From Dipteris shenzhenensis (lineage: Eukaryota > Polypodiophyta > Polypodiopsida > Gleicheniales), in NCBI GenBank assembly GCA_047967505.1, contig CM106538.1: a stretch of DNA of 64,000 nt, one strand, 5' to 3'. Each line of letters begins with the position of its first letter. Position 1 is the stretch's first letter. The notes under the pieces were generated by a model. It ran no database searches. It saw nothing but the letters and a program-made list of their open reading frames with translations, and had not been told where the DNA came from. Below, piece by piece: positions 12,171 through 23,299 of this stretch. The translations under genes were made by a program, and so were the position numbers.

Positions 12171-13046
12171 TTGTTGTCCGACCTTAAAGAAAAGGAAGCT
12201 CATATCACCTTTGGTCAAATTACTTGCTTTGTCTCCAAAAGTACGGAAAGAATGGGGAAATCTAGCAAGCACAAGAGTGTCAAAGAAGAAAAGAAGAAAA
12301 GTGCCATTCCTATTGTTAAAAAGGTAAATATAGATGTTGGTGATGATGTATCTATGGTTGATGTGATCATTGATGGTCAAGTGATTTCTAATGTTTACAT
12401 TGATGGAGGTGCATCGATTAATGTCATGAGTGAGATGACCATGATAGATGCTGGTTTCAAATACTCTAGTACTACCTCTCCTTATCGCATCAAATTGGCT
12501 GACAATACTAGGGTAAAGACCTTGGGAGTTGTGAAGAATCTAGAAGTGGATGTATGTGGAGTTTTTGTGCCAACTACTTTTCAGGTGATCCCTACCAAGC
12601 CACATGCACGTGCCTATCCATTGATGTTGGGAAGGCCTTGGCTATGCAAGGTGAAGGCTGTTTAAAAGTGGGATACTAGAGAATTGATTCTACAAGGAAA
12701 TGATAAGAAGGTGTGCTACAACATCATAAGTCACAAAAAGGCAGTTGTCAAGGAGGAGTCTTCAACATCAGAGAGTTCGAGCTCTGACTTAACTAATGAA
12801 GAAGAAGAGATAGGGTGTAGCTCTAAGGAGTCCAACTCAGAGGATGAGGTGGAAGGAGTGGCCTTTGGTCTTTGTCTTGATGCTGATCGGGATGAGTCAA
12901 GAGGGAATAAGGTGGTGGTACAAGAAGATCCTGTAGAGACACTTCATGTGGAGGATGTGAAGCACACTAAATGGCGCCAATGCAATGAAGAGCTTCTTGG
13001 TGATTCTCTATCAGTATTGAGAAGCTCTAGTACTTGGATATGTTAG
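12171..13046 (+). pseudogene. Gypsy aspartic protease region
   Basis: One frame broken by a TAA at 12663. The retropepsin motif VYIDGGASINVMS (catalytic Asp at 12402) and the second block YPLMLGRPWL (about 12610) are preserved. An acidic linker (ESSTSESSSSDLTNEEEEIG) then leads towards RT. DGG in place of DTG/DSG is common in Tat-like gypsy proteases. The RT frame that follows is shifted by +1. Confidence 0.8.
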
Positions 13047-13056
13047 ATGATTTTCC

Positions 13057-14660
13057 ATGTCTCTTTGCAATAAGCTATTCACAAGTTTGCAAGTCTCTCT
13101 TGTGGAGCACAAGATTGAGTTGAAGACAGAAAGCAAGCCAGTTGTGCAATGCTTAAGGCGATTGGGGGTGATCCAAGCTGAGACACTAAAGAAAGAGATA
13201 ACACAACTACTTGAGGCAGGATTCATCTTTTCTGTTGATGATTCAGAATGGATATCTCCTATAGTTGTCACAACAAAGAAAGGAAATAAGTGGCGAGTTT
13301 GTGTGGATTTTTGTCCTTTGAATGCATGCACTAAGAGAGATCATTTTCGTTTGCCATTCCAAGATGAATTACTAGACCAAGTAGCAGGACATGAGATGTA
13401 TTCTGTATGTGATGGGTATTTTGGGTACTTTCAAATTTGTATTCGGGAGAAAGATCAAAAGAAAACATCATTCATCACACCTTGGGAAGTTATTGCTTAC
13501 AAAGTGATGCCTTTTGGGTTGACCAATGCACCAGCTATATTTCAAAGGTTCATGAGTCAAGTGCTCGAGCCTTACTTGGGAAAGTTCATAAGGGGGTTTT
13601 TGTATGATTTTTGCATTTATTCTCAATGCATAGATCACACGGAGAAGTTGAAGATGGTCTTAGCTAGGATTGATGAAGCAAAAGGGTGTCTAAATCCTAG
13701 CAAATGTCATTTGGCTCAAAAAAAGGTAGTCTTGTTGGGGCATATTGTGTTTGGAGAAGGCCTGCAAATGGATCTTGATAAGGTTCAAGCAATCATGGCA
13801 TTGCCAAGTCCTGAGAGTGTCACTGGTGTTCACAGAATTCTAGGAAAAAGCAAGTATTATCAATGCTTTTATGATGATTTCATAGAGATAGTGCATCCCA
13901 TGAACTTGTTCACAAGAAAAGGAGTTTCTTTCCAATGGGGTGTGGAGCAACAAGGGTCTTTTTAGCAACTTAAGGAGGCCATGAGTAAGGGCCCAATATT
14001 GAAGCCCCCTGATTGGTCTAAAGACTTTTATGTAAATCCAAGTGTATCTTTGCATTCAGTTGGTGCTGTATTGCTAAAAAAATTAGAGGCAGGTAGAATG
14101 CAACCCATCTATTATGCCAGCCGACAGCTTATAGAGGTGGAAACAAGGTATGAAGAAATGGAGCAGCAAGCTCTCTCTTTGGTTTTTTCAGTTAGAAAGT
14201 TTTGCTCCTATTTATTACCTCGACCATTTTTCTTCCTTACCTCTCATTCTGTATTAGCATATCTAGTTCACAAGCCTAATCCTACTGGGAGATTTGCAAA
14301 ATGGTTGTCAGAGCTTCAAGAGTTCTCTTTCTCTTTTGTCACTGAAAATACCACTAGGTCCACTATGGCAGATTTGCTCACAGGATGGCACGATCTAAGA
14401 GAAGAAAAGAAATATAAGGAGGACATTAATGATGAAAGGGAGACACCACCAATAGCTTTTGTCTTGTATTTTGATGGGACTTTTAGTCCTTCATGCCAAC
14501 AAGGAGCCGGGGGGATAGTCTTGATGAATTCTAAAGGTCAAGAGGTGTGGGCAAGAGGACAAGAGCTTCCAGTATCACAACTAACAATGCAGTTGAGTAT
14601 AATGCTTTGATTATTTGTTTGGAGGGTTGTCTTCAAAGTCAAGTTAAATAATTGGAAGTA
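13057..14660 (+). pseudogene. Tat-like gypsy reverse transcriptase, RNase H and extra (archaeal-type) RNase H
   Basis: A 302-codon piece and a 209-codon piece in the same frame are separated only by TAG at 13963-13965. RT blocks are KGNKWRVCVDFCPLN, CDGYFGYFQI, FITPWE, MPFGLTNAPAIFQR and LLGHIVFGEGL. The catalytic box reads GFLYDF at 13597-13614, where the family has FLDDF, so the first Asp is now Tyr (13603-13605) and the RT is dead. RNase H follows (AVLLKK, PIYYASRQL, YEEMEQQAL). After a linker a second RNase H starts (VLYFDGTFSPSCQQGAGGIV, about 14463). The dual RNase H is the hallmark of the Tat/Ogre lineage of Ty3/gypsy. A frameshift lies near 14610-14690. Confidence 0.88.
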
Positions 14661-16134
14661 AGAGGAGATTTTCAGCTTATTTTCTAAAGCAAATGCAAGG
14701 GCATTACAAGTCAAGAAGTCCTCATTTGAAGGAGCTTAATCAGAAGGCCATGGCACTATGTAGTCAATTTGATTTTTGCAAGTTTGTTCATATAAACAGA
14801 AAAGAAAATCAAAGGGCAAATGAGTTAGCTACTCAAGCCATTGTAGTACGAGACCGGGGGGTGGTTTCTTTGGTAGACATTGGATGGCTAGAACTGCAAG
14901 ATGTTCAGCAATATGTGGAAGAAGGTATGTTTCCTCGAGGGTTAACTCCATAATAGAAGCAGAGATTGGTAAGGAAGGCTTGTCCCTATACTATTGTTGA
15001 TGACATAGTTTATAAATTGGGAAAAGATAGGGTGCTCTGTCAGGTGGTCCATCCCATGGAGACTAGGAGAATCCTAGAAATGTGTCATGAATGCTCTGGT
15101 CGTTTTGCTTCAGCAAGCACAACTAGAAGAATTCTTAATGCAGGTTACTTTTGGCCACGCCTCCATAAGGATGTATATGAATGGTGTGGAAGTTGTAAAG
15201 TATGCCAAAAGTTTGGAAGGCGATAGTTGATTCTTGGGCCCTTGAAGCCTATTCTAGCATATGGACCATTTGAGAGGTGGGGGTTGGACTTTGTGGGACC
15301 ATTCCCTCATTCATCTCAGGGCAAGCATTATTTATTAGTGGCCACAGATTATGCAACACGGTGGGCAGAGGCCAAGGCCAGAGTCAATAGCAAGGCAAGC
15401 ACAGTTGCAAAATTTCTCTTTGATCAAATTTGTTCACGTTTTGGTTGTCCTTTGGAAATTCTCATTGATGGAGGAACCTCTTTTAGAAATGAACTAATTG
15501 AAGATGTGGTGCATAAGCTAAAGATAAAGCATAGCATGTCCATGCCATAATATCTCTAATGTAATGGCTTGGCTGAGAAAACAAATGGATTGTTGTGCAA
15601 TTCAATGGGAAAGCTTGTAGACACTAAGAAAAGACATTGGGATAGGCACTTGGTAGAAGTTTTATGGGCTTACAGAACCATACACAAGCTAGCTATTGGG
15701 TTTACACCATTCCACTAGTATATGGAATAGAAGCCATTTTACCCATTGAATTGGAGATACATAGTCTTCACACTGTTGTTGTAAGAAAAGAAGGACAGGA
15801 GGATGCCTATGCTCAACACTTGGTACAGCTAGAAGACTTGGATGAATGGAGATTACAGGCCTTACAAAACTTGGAAGCTTCTCAAAAAAGGCGCAAGGCC
15901 CATTTTGACACCAAATTACGGAAGAAAGATATTGCAGAAGGAGATTTGGTCATGAAATTTGATAGCCGTTTGGACAAGCGGATAGATAAAAAGTTTATCG
16001 GCCAATGGGAGGGACCAAATCAAGTCAAAAAGTTCACGAATGGAATCTATAAGCTTGAGGATGTTGATAGCATGGTGATATTCGGATGCACCAATGAGTA
16101 TTGCCTTAAGTTCTTCTATGCTCGACCACCTTGA
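14660..16134 (+). pseudogene. Tat-like gypsy integrase
   Basis: The second RNase H ends near 14850 (INRKENQRANELATQA). An HHCC zinc domain follows (HECSGRFASASTTRR ... CGSCKVCQKFGRR, 15085-15225). The DDE core then reads GLDFVGPFPHSSQGKHYLLV (Asp near 15288) and LIDGGTSFRNELI; after a frameshift near 15550 come WDRHLVEVLWAYRT and the C-terminal GDLVMKFDSR ... FIGQWEGPNQVKK. Stops at 14951, 15224 and 15548 and one frameshift inactivate it. It ends 55 bp before the polypurine tract. Confidence 0.88.
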
Positions 16135-16174
16135 GGGCTAGCAGACCCTCCCTATCACTAGAGAGGATCTGCTG

Positions 16175-16188
16175 GTGGGGGGGAAAGA
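16175..16188 (+). promoter_or_regulatory. Polypurine tract of the Tat-like element
   Basis: GTGGGGGGGAAAGA lies immediately before TGTGATGCC, the 5' end of the downstream LTR. It is the plus-strand primer site of the retrotransposon. Confidence 0.8.
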
Positions 16189-17174
16189 TGTGATGCCAAA
16201 AATTGATATTTTTTATTTCGCATTGGTATTGTTTTCTTCTATGTTTGATAAGAGTTTGAGCATCAAGTGATAGCCTAGTGGCTCTCACTTATTTTTATTT
16301 TCTAAGATATTATATGGGATAGAGAGGATGAGTGGAATGGATCATTGTAAATACCATAGGTATGAATTATAAATACCTTGGTATGGGGTGAGAGTTAATT
16401 GTGTATGGGATATTATGGGATTTTTAGAAAATAGGAAGAGTGAGTCATATAAAGAGGTGGGCTCATGTCCATGTGTTCCAATAATATAAGAGAGGCCACA
16501 TGCCAAGCATGTGGAAGGCATGTGGAGGAGTGTGGAGTCAAGAGGAATCCTTCTAGAATTCCTATGTGGAATAAGGAGGATGTGGACATATGGAAAAGAG
16601 AGGGTCCCTATGGGCTCCATGTGGGGAGACCCTTGAGTTTCTCAATATTTTAAGAGTCTTGAGCATCTTTTGATGGGACACATGGCAAGAGTAGCCAAAA
16701 AGGACATGGATGGTGACATACGGGCTTATGTGATTGATGGGGAAAAGAATCTACAGGTAGCAGTTGTAAATGGGTGAAGGAGGGTGACAAATCTCTATAA
16801 AAGGAGCCCTACTCTCCCTTGTTCATCATCGCTTCCACCATTAGGCCTCATGTTGCTATAGCTCTAGTCTCCTCAAGCCTCTTCCATGAGCCTTCTCTCC
16901 CTCTTGTAGATATTCTCTTATGTAAACTCTTGAGTCCATCTCTCTCTAGTTCATTCTCTCTCTATGAGCAGTCTTGGAGCTTCCGCTCCCTCTTGTATGT
17001 ATGAAACCTCTTCTTCTCCCTTGTGTTTATAGTATTTTGAGTTGCATTGGAGTGGAGTCTCACTCTATTGATAATGAAGATCACTTCATATTCCCTCTCT
17101 TGAGTCTCTCTTCCCTTTTCTTTCTTTCAAAGCCTTAAAAGTTCTTTCTATTTGGCTACTCATTGCACACACAT
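16189..17174 (+). mobile_element. 3' LTR of the Tat-like gypsy element
   Basis: It starts TGTGATGCC after the polypurine tract and most likely ends ...CACACACA at 17174 (986 bp, TG...CA). A TATA box (CTATAAAAGG) lies at 16794-16803, followed by a pyrimidine-rich R/U5-like part. The matching 5' LTR was not found upstream of 9636, so the element is incomplete at its left end. Confidence 0.7.
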
Positions 17175-17179
17175 GGTCC

Positions 17180-17851
17180 ATCAATTTTCCGAGCCACTAG
17201 GGGAGCTACTTACCCTATTCTAGGCAAACTCTATGAGTGGTGGATCGTTGATGAAGGTGGAGTCTTGAGGGAGCATCCTACTCGGGCAAAATTAAAATGG
17301 GTGGAGGGCAGTTTTCATGATAGTTTGACCCCCTCTTAGTGTTTTGCTCATAACTTTCCGCTTGTTAGTTTGATTTTGATGAAACTTATATCAGCATGAA
17401 GTTCTCTTCAAGCTTCATGTCTTTGTGTTATTAGATCTTGAATCAAATACTACAGCAAAAAGTTATGAGTCTCTGTGTTTGACAGTCTATTTTCATGGCA
17501 ATTTTTACCCCTATCTAGTAAACTGCCCAAAACTGTCTCATCGGTTCTTTGTTTCTTATGAAACTTATATCAGCATGAAGCCCATTTCAAGACACGTCTC
17601 TATATGTGTTTGAATCTTTAGTATCATGTGTCTACTACAAGTTATGGGTCTCTATGTCTAATGATAGTTTGGAGAGTGTTTTGAGCTAATTGTAAAGATA
17701 TCTATGAAGGAGGTGCAATGTTTCTATATCAGTTCATGTCATGTACTCAACAACATATCACTCTTCTCTTTGGTGCAACATGCAAACTGGCTTGCTGAGA
17801 TTATGGCCTCCGCTGATTCTTTCCTTCTCCCTATGCTTGAACACAACATCA
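17180..17851 (+). repeat. Gypsy leader-region repeat, copy 2, downstream of the LTR
   Basis: About 672 bp homologous to 9636-10363, including the MASADSFLLPMLEHNIT start. Leader sequence following an LTR means that this LTR also served as the 5' LTR of a second, now truncated copy. The order is leader, gag-pol, LTR, leader. Confidence 0.75.
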
Positions 17852-18289
17852 CCCAAAAAATGAACCACCGTATAAGCATCTTGCTCAGCAACAAACTTAA
17901 AATCAAACTTAAAAGAGTCAAATAGACAAGGCTACCCCATCCCCCCTTACTTTATGCTATAGCCGCAGATGCACTGTGAAGATAGTGGGAGAGAGGGAAG
18001 GAGTCTCACTTGCGGCTTTCTCACATGCACAAATGGGGGAATACACACAAAGGTGGAGGCTGAAAACAGTTTTCCTCTTCTTAGTTGTGAAAGCCAAAAG
18101 AACTCTTGTACAAAGAAATAGAAGAACCCTATATGTGGGTCTCAAAACCAAACTCAACTAACTAAGGTGGCATACTAACTGAGCCACGAACTAGTGTAGA
18201 TAAGGATAGCTGTCATCCAGCTATTATTCATGGGCGGTGTACCAACCGCATCTCCAGCTAACAAGTCGGTGACATAAATGCACAACAGT
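17852..18289. other. No recognised feature
   Basis: No domain or repeat was recognised. The stretch separates the gypsy leader copy from the LINE relic. Confidence 0.4.
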
Positions 18290-20388
18290 CACCCTGGCAT
18301 ATCGCGAGTGGAGCTCGATATCTCAACATGCACTGGGGTGGTTACTCATTAACAAAATGCAAGCTGGTTCAATAAAGGTTATAGAAATGCCATATGGAAA
18401 ATAGCTTGTTATGCAGCAATTTGCGGATGACACTAATCTCATGCCTAGGAATTCCTCCCAAGATGTTCATGAAGTTTTGGAGTGTCTAGATATTTTCCGT
18501 ATAACGTTAGGTTCTCAGATCAATCATAGCAAAATTGGGTATTGCACGCTCAGTGGGAAGCTAGAAGAGCATCTACAACACTTGGGATGTTAGAGAATCC
18601 CTAAAAGAACTATCTTCAGACTTTTATGCATCCCCATGGGATTTGATGTCTCCATGAAGGATCGGTGGGAATGGGTCCTTAATAGGTTTAGCTCCAAACT
18701 AGAGAAGTGGAGAGGCTTTCAGCCCAACCTGGCAGGAAGATGAATGGTGCTCAACCATTGCCTTTATTTGATCACTATTTTTTACCGCTCCTATTGGCAC
18801 TTGAGCCAAACTGGCTTTGATAAGCTTATTTCCAAATGCAAGTCCTTCCTTTAGGGAGGTTCAAACGTGATTGCAAAAGTCAGATGGAACTTTTCCTCTA
18901 GACCAAAGAGTGAAGGTGGCCTTGGGGTAGTGGACATCAAACAGTCTGCAGCTAAACTCACATCGACTTGGATAACAAAAGCCCTACTAAATCCTAATCT
19001 TTACTGGGCATTGATCCAAAAAGTTTAAGCATGTCAGATCTGCCAAAGCCAAGGGATAGAAGAGGTACCTAGTTTTGTTTGTATATTTTAGCCCTGAACC
19101 TTGTTCTACAAAAGGAAGTACCTTGTGGAAATCCCTATGGACTGGCACTCTTGAGTCAATTAATACCCAACTCAAGTTCTCTGGGAAACGTTTGTTTATG
19201 CAACTTGACTCCATCTGGTCCTCTTCAATACACACAGGAATGCTATACTCTAGACAATGAAGATTTCATTAGGGTAGGTCAGCTTTCTAAAGAGGGTCTG
19301 CAATCATGGGGGCAGATGTGGCTTAGTAAACAATTCAAATGGAAGACTTTGCTTAAAATAAAGAGGGAATTCAAAAAACTTACAGGAAGCTCATTTTGTC
19401 ACTGACAGAATATTTGGGGAGTTAGTTTTAAATTACACCTTAGAGTTTAGCTGGATCCTCACACCTCATTTGCTACCTATTCCTACTCCTTTGAGGACAT
19501 CTCCTCTCAGTCCTAGAAGAGGAGATTCTCTTACACTTGGACCAAATCAATACCTAAGAGCATGTCTACACTACTCTGGCTTATCTTGCACAATGTAGTT
19601 TGGACCAATTTGAGGGGGATGAGGATTGGAAAAGGGGATGGTAAATAAATGCGCTAGCTTGGGGTACAAGACAATATCTTCCATCTCTTCATGTCATGCC
19701 CTTCTGCTAAAAGAGTCTAGACAAAGTAGTTTGGACTAATTTGAGGGGGATGAGGATTGGAAAAGGGTCTGATGGTAAATGTATGCACTGCCCTATGAGG
19801 ATTGGAAAAGGGGGATGGTAAATGTATGCATTGCCCTATGGTACAAGAAGATATATTCCATCTCTTTGTGCCGTGCCCTTTTGCCCTTCGTGTCATGCCC
19901 TTCTGCCAAAAGAAGAGTTTGGAAAATTATTCAGATGCAACTAGGAGAGCCAGCGAATTGGAAAGCCATACTTTTTGGAGATGCAGCAAAAGTTAGACAT
20001 TCTCATTGGGCACTTGTTTGAGAATATGACTTAGGGTTTATTTGGATTTTGAGAACCTAATTTCAATTCAATCAGAATGTTACTAACGTAGATCATCTCT
20101 TTGCTGATTGGTTAGCAGGCATCTCGAAACTACGACAGTGATCTAGACTAGTTCTTCATGGAGATTCGTGATCATGAGCAGGAACATCTTAAAGTTTTTA
20201 ATAAATAATTCCAATTCAAAGAAAGAATCTACTACAAATTAAAGTCTGATTCAGAATGATGTGTTTTATGTTTGCTACTCAGATTTTTGTCATGATCCTG
20301 AAAAAGTCTTACTAATACTGTACACTTGGCTATAAATGTATATCTTTTGATCAATATATAAAACAATTATTTTTTTGCCCAAAAAAAA
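18290..20388 (+). pseudogene. 5'-truncated LINE relic, copy 2, with A-rich tail
   Basis: It begins inside the RT palm (ALGWLLINKM, near 18328). The catalytic box QQFADDTNL is intact at about 18414-18440 (FADD 18420-18431). Then come GSQINHSKIGYCTLSG, FRLLCIPMGFDVSMKDRW and, near 19830-19985, the zf-RVT end (EDIFHLFVPCP, NWKAILFGDAAKVRHSHW). A small internal duplication repeats FEGDEDWKR/LEKGDGKCMH near 19615-19830. The 3' end is marked by an A-run near 20380-20388. It belongs to the same family as 2098-5940. Confidence 0.85.
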
Positions 20389-20394
20389 AGTAGT

Positions 20395-21460
20395 GGCCTT
20401 CAAGGTCTGGGATACTTCTATAAGGAGGTAGATGTGGTCTTCCTTCCTTGAGCCTTTTCTTTCATGTTGTCATCCAAGCACACAAAAATCTTGTTGCACA
20501 ACTCAAATGATGTGGTGTTCATGGTGGTAAAAAGATGGTCATGAAGCTTATAGTCCCACAAACCTATGAGGAAGTGTGACAATAGTTTTGCATCACTCAT
20601 CCTCTCATGAGGTTCACAATGAGAGTTCAAGCGTTTGATTCTAGCGATATAATCCCAAAGAGACTCGATATCTTTTTGCTTGACCTCATAGAGCTGGTTG
20701 ATAGAACTCTATTTTGGTCCACTTGGGGCAAACACTACTATGAATGCCTTGTGCAAGGTTTCTCAATTAATCTTCTCCTCTAGGTCCAGATCCTTGAACC
20801 ACTATCTAGCCTTGCCATCAAGGTTCAACACAAAGGAATTGACTTTATGTAGGTCTCTAATATGGGATATTGGATCTCCATTACCTAAGAATTTAGTGAT
20901 TAGCTTGGAAATTGTGACTGGTTTACTTCTAGAAGGATTTTGGTGGCTCCCTGTAAATATTGGAGGCATGGTCCCCCTTCCTAGTGCTTGCACTAGGATC
21001 CTCATTCCCTCATCAGTATAAGTTACCTTTTGTGGGGTGGGAGGAACTTGAGGATATCGAGACCCTGCTCTATACATTGGTGGCCTCGATGGAGGGGTTC
21101 CATGTATTTGGTTTGTTGTACAAATGTATGATTAGAGGACTCTGATCCACTAGATGTTTGCATTGTGACTTGAGGTTGATTGGGCCTAACAGGTTGGGAT
21201 GAAGGTCCTTTAGGGAGTGGCATGTTCACTCCAAGAATAGGCCTATAAGGGGTAGTTGTTCAATATGGCATACCTCCCATGTTCTATGGCCAAGTATGAA
21301 ATGAAGGGACTTTAGATGTGGGGTGTCTTATTTGTGAACCTTCTATATCACTCCTTTGTCTACTATGCTCTGGCATTTGAAACTCTTGAGGGAGTCTGGG
21401 GATAAATACAACCTATATGACTGGCTTTCATCAAAGTATAGGTCTGGTGGTTTGTGTAAG
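20395..21460 (-). pseudogene. Gypsy gag remnant, minus strand
   Basis: Minus-strand pieces are read in order: MNMPLPKGPSSQPVRP (21229), PPIFTGSHQN and FLGNGDPISHIRDLHKVNSF (about 20960-20860), WFKDLDLEEKIN, then IARIKRLNSHCEPHERMSD and LLSHFLIGLWDYKLHDHLF (20650-20530). This is the W-x-L / flexible-helix layout of plant retrotransposon gag. It stops abruptly where the A-tail of the LINE copy ends (20388), so its 3' part is missing. Confidence 0.7.
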
Positions 21461-22990
21461 GTGTAAGAACTAACTTTTGCTGACCCTTAGGATATAAAGC
21501 TAGGTGTGTAGGTCAACAAGACAAGATTTGAGGCACTATCCTAAGGCTCAGGGTTAGCTCCTAGGATATCAAGTGCATGTGTTGATCAGCACAGTTGAGG
21601 CCCCAATTCTAAGTTGATTCCACTTTGACACCAGGTCAAGAGGAGGCATCCCTTTGTGGCTTTCCTTTTTCTCTAAATTTGCAACAAGTTGTTAACACAT
21701 CGAGTCAATAATGCAACGACTCAAATATAATAGCGACTTGGATAATGTCATGACTTGAGAACACAAAAACTTGGCAGTCACTGCTTTGGTAGTAATGCAA
21801 CGACTTGATAACATAGTGACTTGATTATTGCAATGACTTGATAATGCATAATGTAGTGGGTTGGGAGTCACTGCTTTAGCACTAACGCACGTGGTGGTTG
21901 AATTTTTGATCTGGCCACTACTAGTGCATTTAATGACATGTGACAGGTGGTAGGTAAATTGTCAATGGTAGATGGTGTCAATACTTAATGTAATGGGTTG
22001 TTGCATTATTAACGCAGCGACCACTACATTACTAATGCAACAACTATTGCACTAAGAGTAATGCGATAGCGACACATGGGCATGCAACTCACCGACAAGT
22101 TATTACATTTTCTTGATTTTAACACTTTTTGTTCAGGGTTTGTGGGGTGGGGGGGATACTATACTACCTAATATACCTACTCAAACTGCAAAAAACAACA
22201 ACAAAGAACAAAATTTTAAGGGAAAATGGCATATTTTGCAAAAAGTGAGAGTTTTCTCCTTTTCAACCCTTTGAAAATTGCTCCTAGCATCATTTCTTAG
22301 TGTTTTGTTTGGATTTTCTATCACACATACCTTAGCAATCACCTAAACTACGTTTCTATAAACTTTCGACACTTAGAAGTACCAAAATCACTTCAAAATA
22401 CTCCAAATGAATTTCAACAATCTCTTTCACTCACACCTTCCTATACACCAAAAGACAATATCTTTTCTCTACAGTACTCAGCATTGGGCAATGGGTGGGT
22501 AACAAGAAAAGAAAATTCAATACAAAAGTGCACCTTGAACTCCCCAGAAATGATGCTAAAAATATGTAGTCTAGCAGTGACTCCTGTGTCATGGGAATCT
22601 TATAGTAAATGCTAATGTAGTGCTCCTCCAAGCTTTTCTAGGTTGAGAGTAATGCATGCAAATGCCATCCACTAGCATCACTCTAGTGACTCTTGACAGT
22701 TACAATCATGAATCCATAAGGAGAAGAAGAGGGAGGGGAGCGAGAAGTGGAGGAAAGAGGGGAGGAGAAGAGGAAGGGAAGAGAACATGGCTTTCACAAA
22801 AGGCACTATGAGCGAACAAGAAACAAATCCAAAGAGGAGGAGGAGAGCTTGTATTCCAATGTTTGCAACCAACAAGTAAAGACCAAAGTCAAATGCTTGG
22901 CCTTTTATATATGAAACCTTTTAAAGGGAGGGCCAACCCTATTCCCTTTATACCACTATCTTTCCTCATTCTTTACAATCACATTGGGCC
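21460..22990 (-). mobile_element. Minus-strand LTR-like region B
   Basis: It lies between a minus-strand integrase end (about 23300) and a minus-strand gag (21460). On the minus strand it has a TATA box (TATATAAAAGG, near 22910-22900). The part at 22120-22260 is alignable with 25900-26000 of region A (...ATACTACCTAC-like followed by A-rich AACAACAAA blocks). It also contains a degenerate array (21700-22080). Exact TG/CA ends could not be fixed. Confidence 0.5.
21700..22080. repeat. Degenerate short-motif array, TAATGCAACGACTT type
   Basis: Variants of taatgcaacgactt and agtcactgcttt recur roughly every 15-40 bp, for example near 21708, 21792 and 21826, with continued copies of AATGCA/ACGACT to 22060. 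It is a decayed minisatellite inside LTR-like region B. Confidence 0.6.
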
Positions 22991-23299
22991 CATTTGGCTC
23001 CAAGTCACATCTTAGTTCTACGGACTTTAAAATTTGTTGAGGTCTTCCTATGCTTGCTAGTTCTCTCCTCTACTTCAGGTGAAGAAGTGAAATCAGAGGA
23101 AGCTATGATAGTGACAAGAAGGGTGATGGCAACACATAAGGAGGTATTAATTGTAGAGGGTGATTACAGAAGGAGGTAAGGACATAGAGGTCTTATACAA
23201 GAAGAAAATACACTGAAAAATATCATGGCATAGAATTTGAAGCACCCATTTATTGTGTATGCAACAACAATTCATTGGAGAGATGTGCCATTGGAGTAA

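Noticed and set aside
22678-22875. Minus-strand 65-codon hydrophobic frame that could look like a small membrane protein
   Set aside because: It comes from the purine-rich tract (22720-22850) within LTR-like region B; low complexity and no conserved feature.
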